Below, one piece after another: positions 7,301 to 8,952 of a stretch of 8,952 nt of DNA. Under the pieces are notes generated by a model. The model saw only the letters and a list, made by a program, of their open reading frames with translations. It was not told the DNA's origin and made no database searches. The translations under genes were made by a program, and so were the position numbers. Origin of the DNA: Flavobacteriales bacterium (GTDB lineage: Bacteria > Bacteroidota > Bacteroidia > Flavobacteriales > BACL11); NCBI GenBank assembly GCA_018675825.1, contig JABGXK010000265.1:1-8952 (forward strand). Reading direction: 5' to 3'. Numbering within the stretch: the stretch's first letter is position 1; the number at the start of each line of letters is the position of its first letter.

Positions 7301-8419
7301 TTATGAGCAACCTTTCATGTTAGTTATCTTAACCGCATCAGTTGATGGAAGATTTAAATTTCTTTTTTCAACTACATCTACAACATCTTTTGCTAAATTA
7401 ATAAATGATTTTGAAATTTCACTATTTAATTGTAAAACTGCAGGACGTCCAGCATCTGAAGCTTCTCTCAAGGATTGAACAATAGGTATTTGAGCCAGTA
7501 AATGAATATTCAACTGATCTGCTAAATTTTTAGCTCCATCCTTACCAAAAATATAATATTTTTTATTAGGCAACTCAACCGGTGAAAAATATGACATGTT
7601 TTCAATAATACCAATAACAGGCACATCTATACTATCCATCTCAAACATATTTACACCCTTTCTAGCATCAGCTAATGCAATATCTTGAGGGGTACTAACT
7701 ACAATAGCTGCCGTTAGAGGAATTGCTTGAACTAGTGATAGATGAATATCACCAGTACCAGGAGGAAGATCTACAATCAGATAATCAAGATTACCCCAAT
7801 GAGTATCCCATATAAGTTGATTTAAAGCTTTTGAAGCCATAGGTCCTCTCCATACAATTGCTTGATTAGCTTGAGTAAATAATCCCATAGAAACCATCTT
7901 GACACCATAATTAGTTAATGGCTCCATTTTATTTTTATCCTCAACTTTAACAGCCTTTGGTGATTCTCCTACCAAATCAAACATTATAGGCAGAGAAGGA
8001 CCGTAAATATCAGCATCAATCAAACCTACTTTATAATTCAGATTAGCTAATGCAACAGAAAGATTAGCAGCAATAGTTGATTTTCCGACACCCCCTTTAC
8101 CAGACGATATAGCAATAATATTTTTTACTCCAGGAATTGGATTTCCTTTTATTTTATTTTCCTTTTTGACAGCTCTTAAAATCTGATTAACTTTTACTTT
8201 AATATTATTATTGAAATTTGATTTTATAGTTGCCGAACATAACGCTTCTATTTTCTTTTTATACTGCAAAGTAGGATTTGTAATTTCAATATCTAAAAGA
8301 ACTTCATTACCAAATATTTGAATATTCAATAAAGCTTTACTATCAAAGAAATTTTTATCACTTGATGGTAGTAAAACCTCTTTAAATATTTTCTCAATAT
8401 TAATTTTATTTAAATCCAC
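7301..8419 (-). CDS. mrp: Mrp/NBP35 (ApbC-type) P-loop ATPase for Fe-S cluster handling
   Basis: This 372-residue cytoplasmic ATPase is thought to bind and transfer Fe-S clusters to apoproteins. The N-terminal 90 residues form a MIP18/DUF59-like domain (IFGNEVLLDIEITNPTLQ, about 35-52). The ParA/MinD-type P-loop follows: SSGKGGVGKST at 105-115 with signature Lys108, DADIYGPS at 135-142, and the Mrp signature from Trp208 through DLPPGTGD (217-224). ENMSYFSP at 273-280 is the position where ApbC proteins usually carry CxxC; here there is none, and the protein's only cysteines are Cys61 and Cys371. The product ends NMKGCS. The start is GTG (8419-8417). No ATG lies between it and the upstream in-frame stop, and the residues that follow fit the family's N terminus. 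It heads a probable unit with the NifU-like gene. Confidence 0.94.
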   Translation of the reverse strand: MDLNKINIEKIFKEVLLPSSDKNFFDSKALLNIQIFGNEVLLDIEITNPTLQYKKKIEALCSATIKSNFNNNIKVKVNQILRAVKKENKIKGNPIPGVKNIIAISSGKGGVGKSTIAANLSVALANLNYKVGLIDADIYGPSLPIMFDLVGESPKAVKVEDKNKMEPLTNYGVKMVSMGLFTQANQAIVWRGPMASKALNQLIWDTHWGNLDYLIVDLPPGTGDIHLSLVQAIPLTAAIVVSTPQDIALADARKGVNMFEMDSIDVPVIGIIENMSYFSPVELPNKKYYIFGKDGAKNLADQLNIHLLAQIPIVQSLREASDAGRPAVLQLNSEISKSFINLAKDVVDVVEKRNLNLPSTDAVKITNMKGCS

Positions 8420-8438
8420 TTGTTGATTGTTAGAGTTA

Positions 8439-8446
8439 CAAATATA
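8439..8446 (-). promoter_or_regulatory. Candidate Bacteroidota -7 promoter element upstream of mrp
   Basis: The minus strand reads TATATTTG, which fits the TAnnTTTG consensus. It lies 19 bases upstream of the mrp GTG, within the 65-base trmB-mrp gap. No TTG sits at the normal distance upstream; the closest is 33 bases away. The match could be chance in this composition, but the position would give a short leader typical of the phylum. Confidence 0.33.
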
Positions 8447-8456
8447 GAGTATTAAT

Positions 8457-8484
8457 AATTGTTAAAAATGAAATTTTAGCAATT
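8457..8484. repeat. Imperfect inverted repeat immediately after the trmB stop
   Basis: Arms of 11 bases (8457-8467 and 8474-8484) pair at 10 of 11 positions around a 6-base loop. On the minus strand the one mismatch is C-A; on the plus strand the same position would be a U-G pair. It starts at the first base after the trmB stop, so it may mark the 3' end of the trmB message. There is no clear T-run on its downstream side, so it is not called a terminator. Confidence 0.38.
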
Positions 8485-8952
8485 CTAATTTTTATAATTT
8501 AATGTAAATCTTAGATAAGTAATTGGTGTTTTCTTTCTTAGAAACTTCATTTCATAATAAGTTTTTATTTGCATATGCTGCCGTTTAATATCTGAATTAT
8601 ATAAATCATTTGTTGAGTCTTCTAAAAAATGGTTCTCACAAGTAATAACACCCAAGGTAAAACCATGAAGAAACTGACTGTCAGTTTTTAAATGAATTTT
8701 AGAGTTCCTTTTTAAGATAGTATTATACATTTTTAAAAAAATAGGATGAGTTAATCTTTTTCTAGATCTTCCCTTTTTCAACTGAGGATCAGGAAATGTA
8801 ATCCAAATCTCATCTACCTCTCCATTTCCAAAACACTGTAAAATCCAATCAATTCTAATTCTTAAAAACCCAATGTTTCCCAATCCATCTTCCAAGGATT
8901 GATTTGCACCAGTCCAAATACGAGCACCTTTAATATCAATACCAATAAAATT
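8485..8952 (-). CDS. trmB: TrmB, tRNA (guanine-N7)-methyltransferase (3' part; N terminus outside window)
   Basis: The last 155 codons are visible; the frame is open to the right edge at 8952, so the true start lies outside. TrmB uses S-adenosylmethionine to methylate N7 of guanosine 46 in tRNA variable loops. The visible part begins NFIGIDIKGARIWTGA, a SAM-binding segment of the Rossmann fold. Next come GNIGFLRIRIDWI and DEIWITFPDPQLKKGRSRKR, the family's catalytic and tRNA-contacting PDP region followed by basic residues, and then KTYYEMKF near the C terminus, matching the T-x-Y/F-E-x-K/R motif. A TTG at 8895 could be mistaken for a start, but the conserved SAM segment upstream of it is in frame. 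Family length is about 220 residues, so roughly 65 are missing. It shares strand with mrp but is separated by 65 bases with a possible promoter. Confidence 0.94.
   Translation of the reverse strand, partial: NFIGIDIKGARIWTGANQSLEDGLGNIGFLRIRIDWILQCFGNGEVDEIWITFPDPQLKKGRSRKRLTHPIFLKMYNTILKRNSKIHLKTDSQFLHGFTLGVITCENHFLEDSTNDLYNSDIKRQHMQIKTYYEMKFLRKKTPITYLRFTLNYKN

Noticed and set aside
8893..8895. TTG as a start codon for a short 136-residue protein
   Set aside because: The frame stays open to the window edge and encodes the conserved SAM-binding segment of TrmB upstream, so the gene is simply cut by the window.
1..8952. A defence, mobile or otherwise new gene system
   Set aside because: Nearly all of the sequence is accounted for by trmB, mrp, a NifU-like gene and the ACIII operon. 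I saw no direct-repeat array, transposase, integrase, toxin pair or unexplained long gap.

Overview
The window is a low-GC stretch with every gene on the minus strand, so biological reading order runs from 8952 down to 1. The gene content points to a member of the Bacteroidota, probably a flavobacterium-like lineage. The evidence is the alternative complex III (ACIII) operon in the order A-B-C-D-E-F, start regions rich in A with no convincing Shine-Dalgarno sequences, possible TAnnTTTG -7 promoter elements, and the Bacteroidota style of the Mrp and TrmB proteins. The exact genus cannot be read from the window.

Region 1 (8952-7040) is housekeeping. It holds the 3' part of trmB (tRNA m7G46 methyltransferase, cut by the window edge), then mrp (an Mrp/NBP35-type P-loop ATPase for Fe-S cluster handling), then a gene for a stand-alone NifU C-terminal-domain protein. 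The last two both begin with GTG, lie 12 bases apart and are in the same reading frame. They look like one transcription unit for iron-sulfur cluster assembly or delivery.

Region 2 (7039-6895) is a 145-base intergenic stretch. It holds two short perfect AT-only inverted repeats and a TAAATTTG box just upstream of actA. It probably separates the Fe-S unit from the respiratory operon and contains the actA promoter.

Region 3 (6894-1) is the ACIII operon. It encodes actA (six haem-c motifs: an N-terminal mono-haem domain, a membrane hairpin and a penta-haem domain), actB (Tat-exported lipoprotein with a molybdopterin-oxidoreductase-like half and a 15-cysteine Fe-S half), actC (NrfD/PsrC-like integral membrane quinol-site subunit), actD (two-helix DUF3341 subunit), actE (mono-haem cytochrome c lipoprotein) and the first 50 codons of actF (second NrfD-like subunit). 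Junctions are tight: a 1-base overlap for B/C, an 8-base overlap for C/D, a longer overlap for D/E, and small gaps for A/B and E/F. This implies one translationally coupled mRNA. The complex oxidises menaquinol at the membrane and passes electrons through the Fe-S clusters and haems to a terminal oxidase or soluble cytochrome c, replacing the bc1 complex.

No mobile element, CRISPR array, tRNA, rRNA, defence system or clearly new system is visible, and no gene-free gap exceeds 145 bases. The points most worth a second look are the extra haem domain of ActA, an Mrp protein with no CxxC motif, the in-frame mrp/nifU-like pair beside an Fe-S-rich respiratory operon, and an inverted repeat inside the Tat-signal codons of actB.
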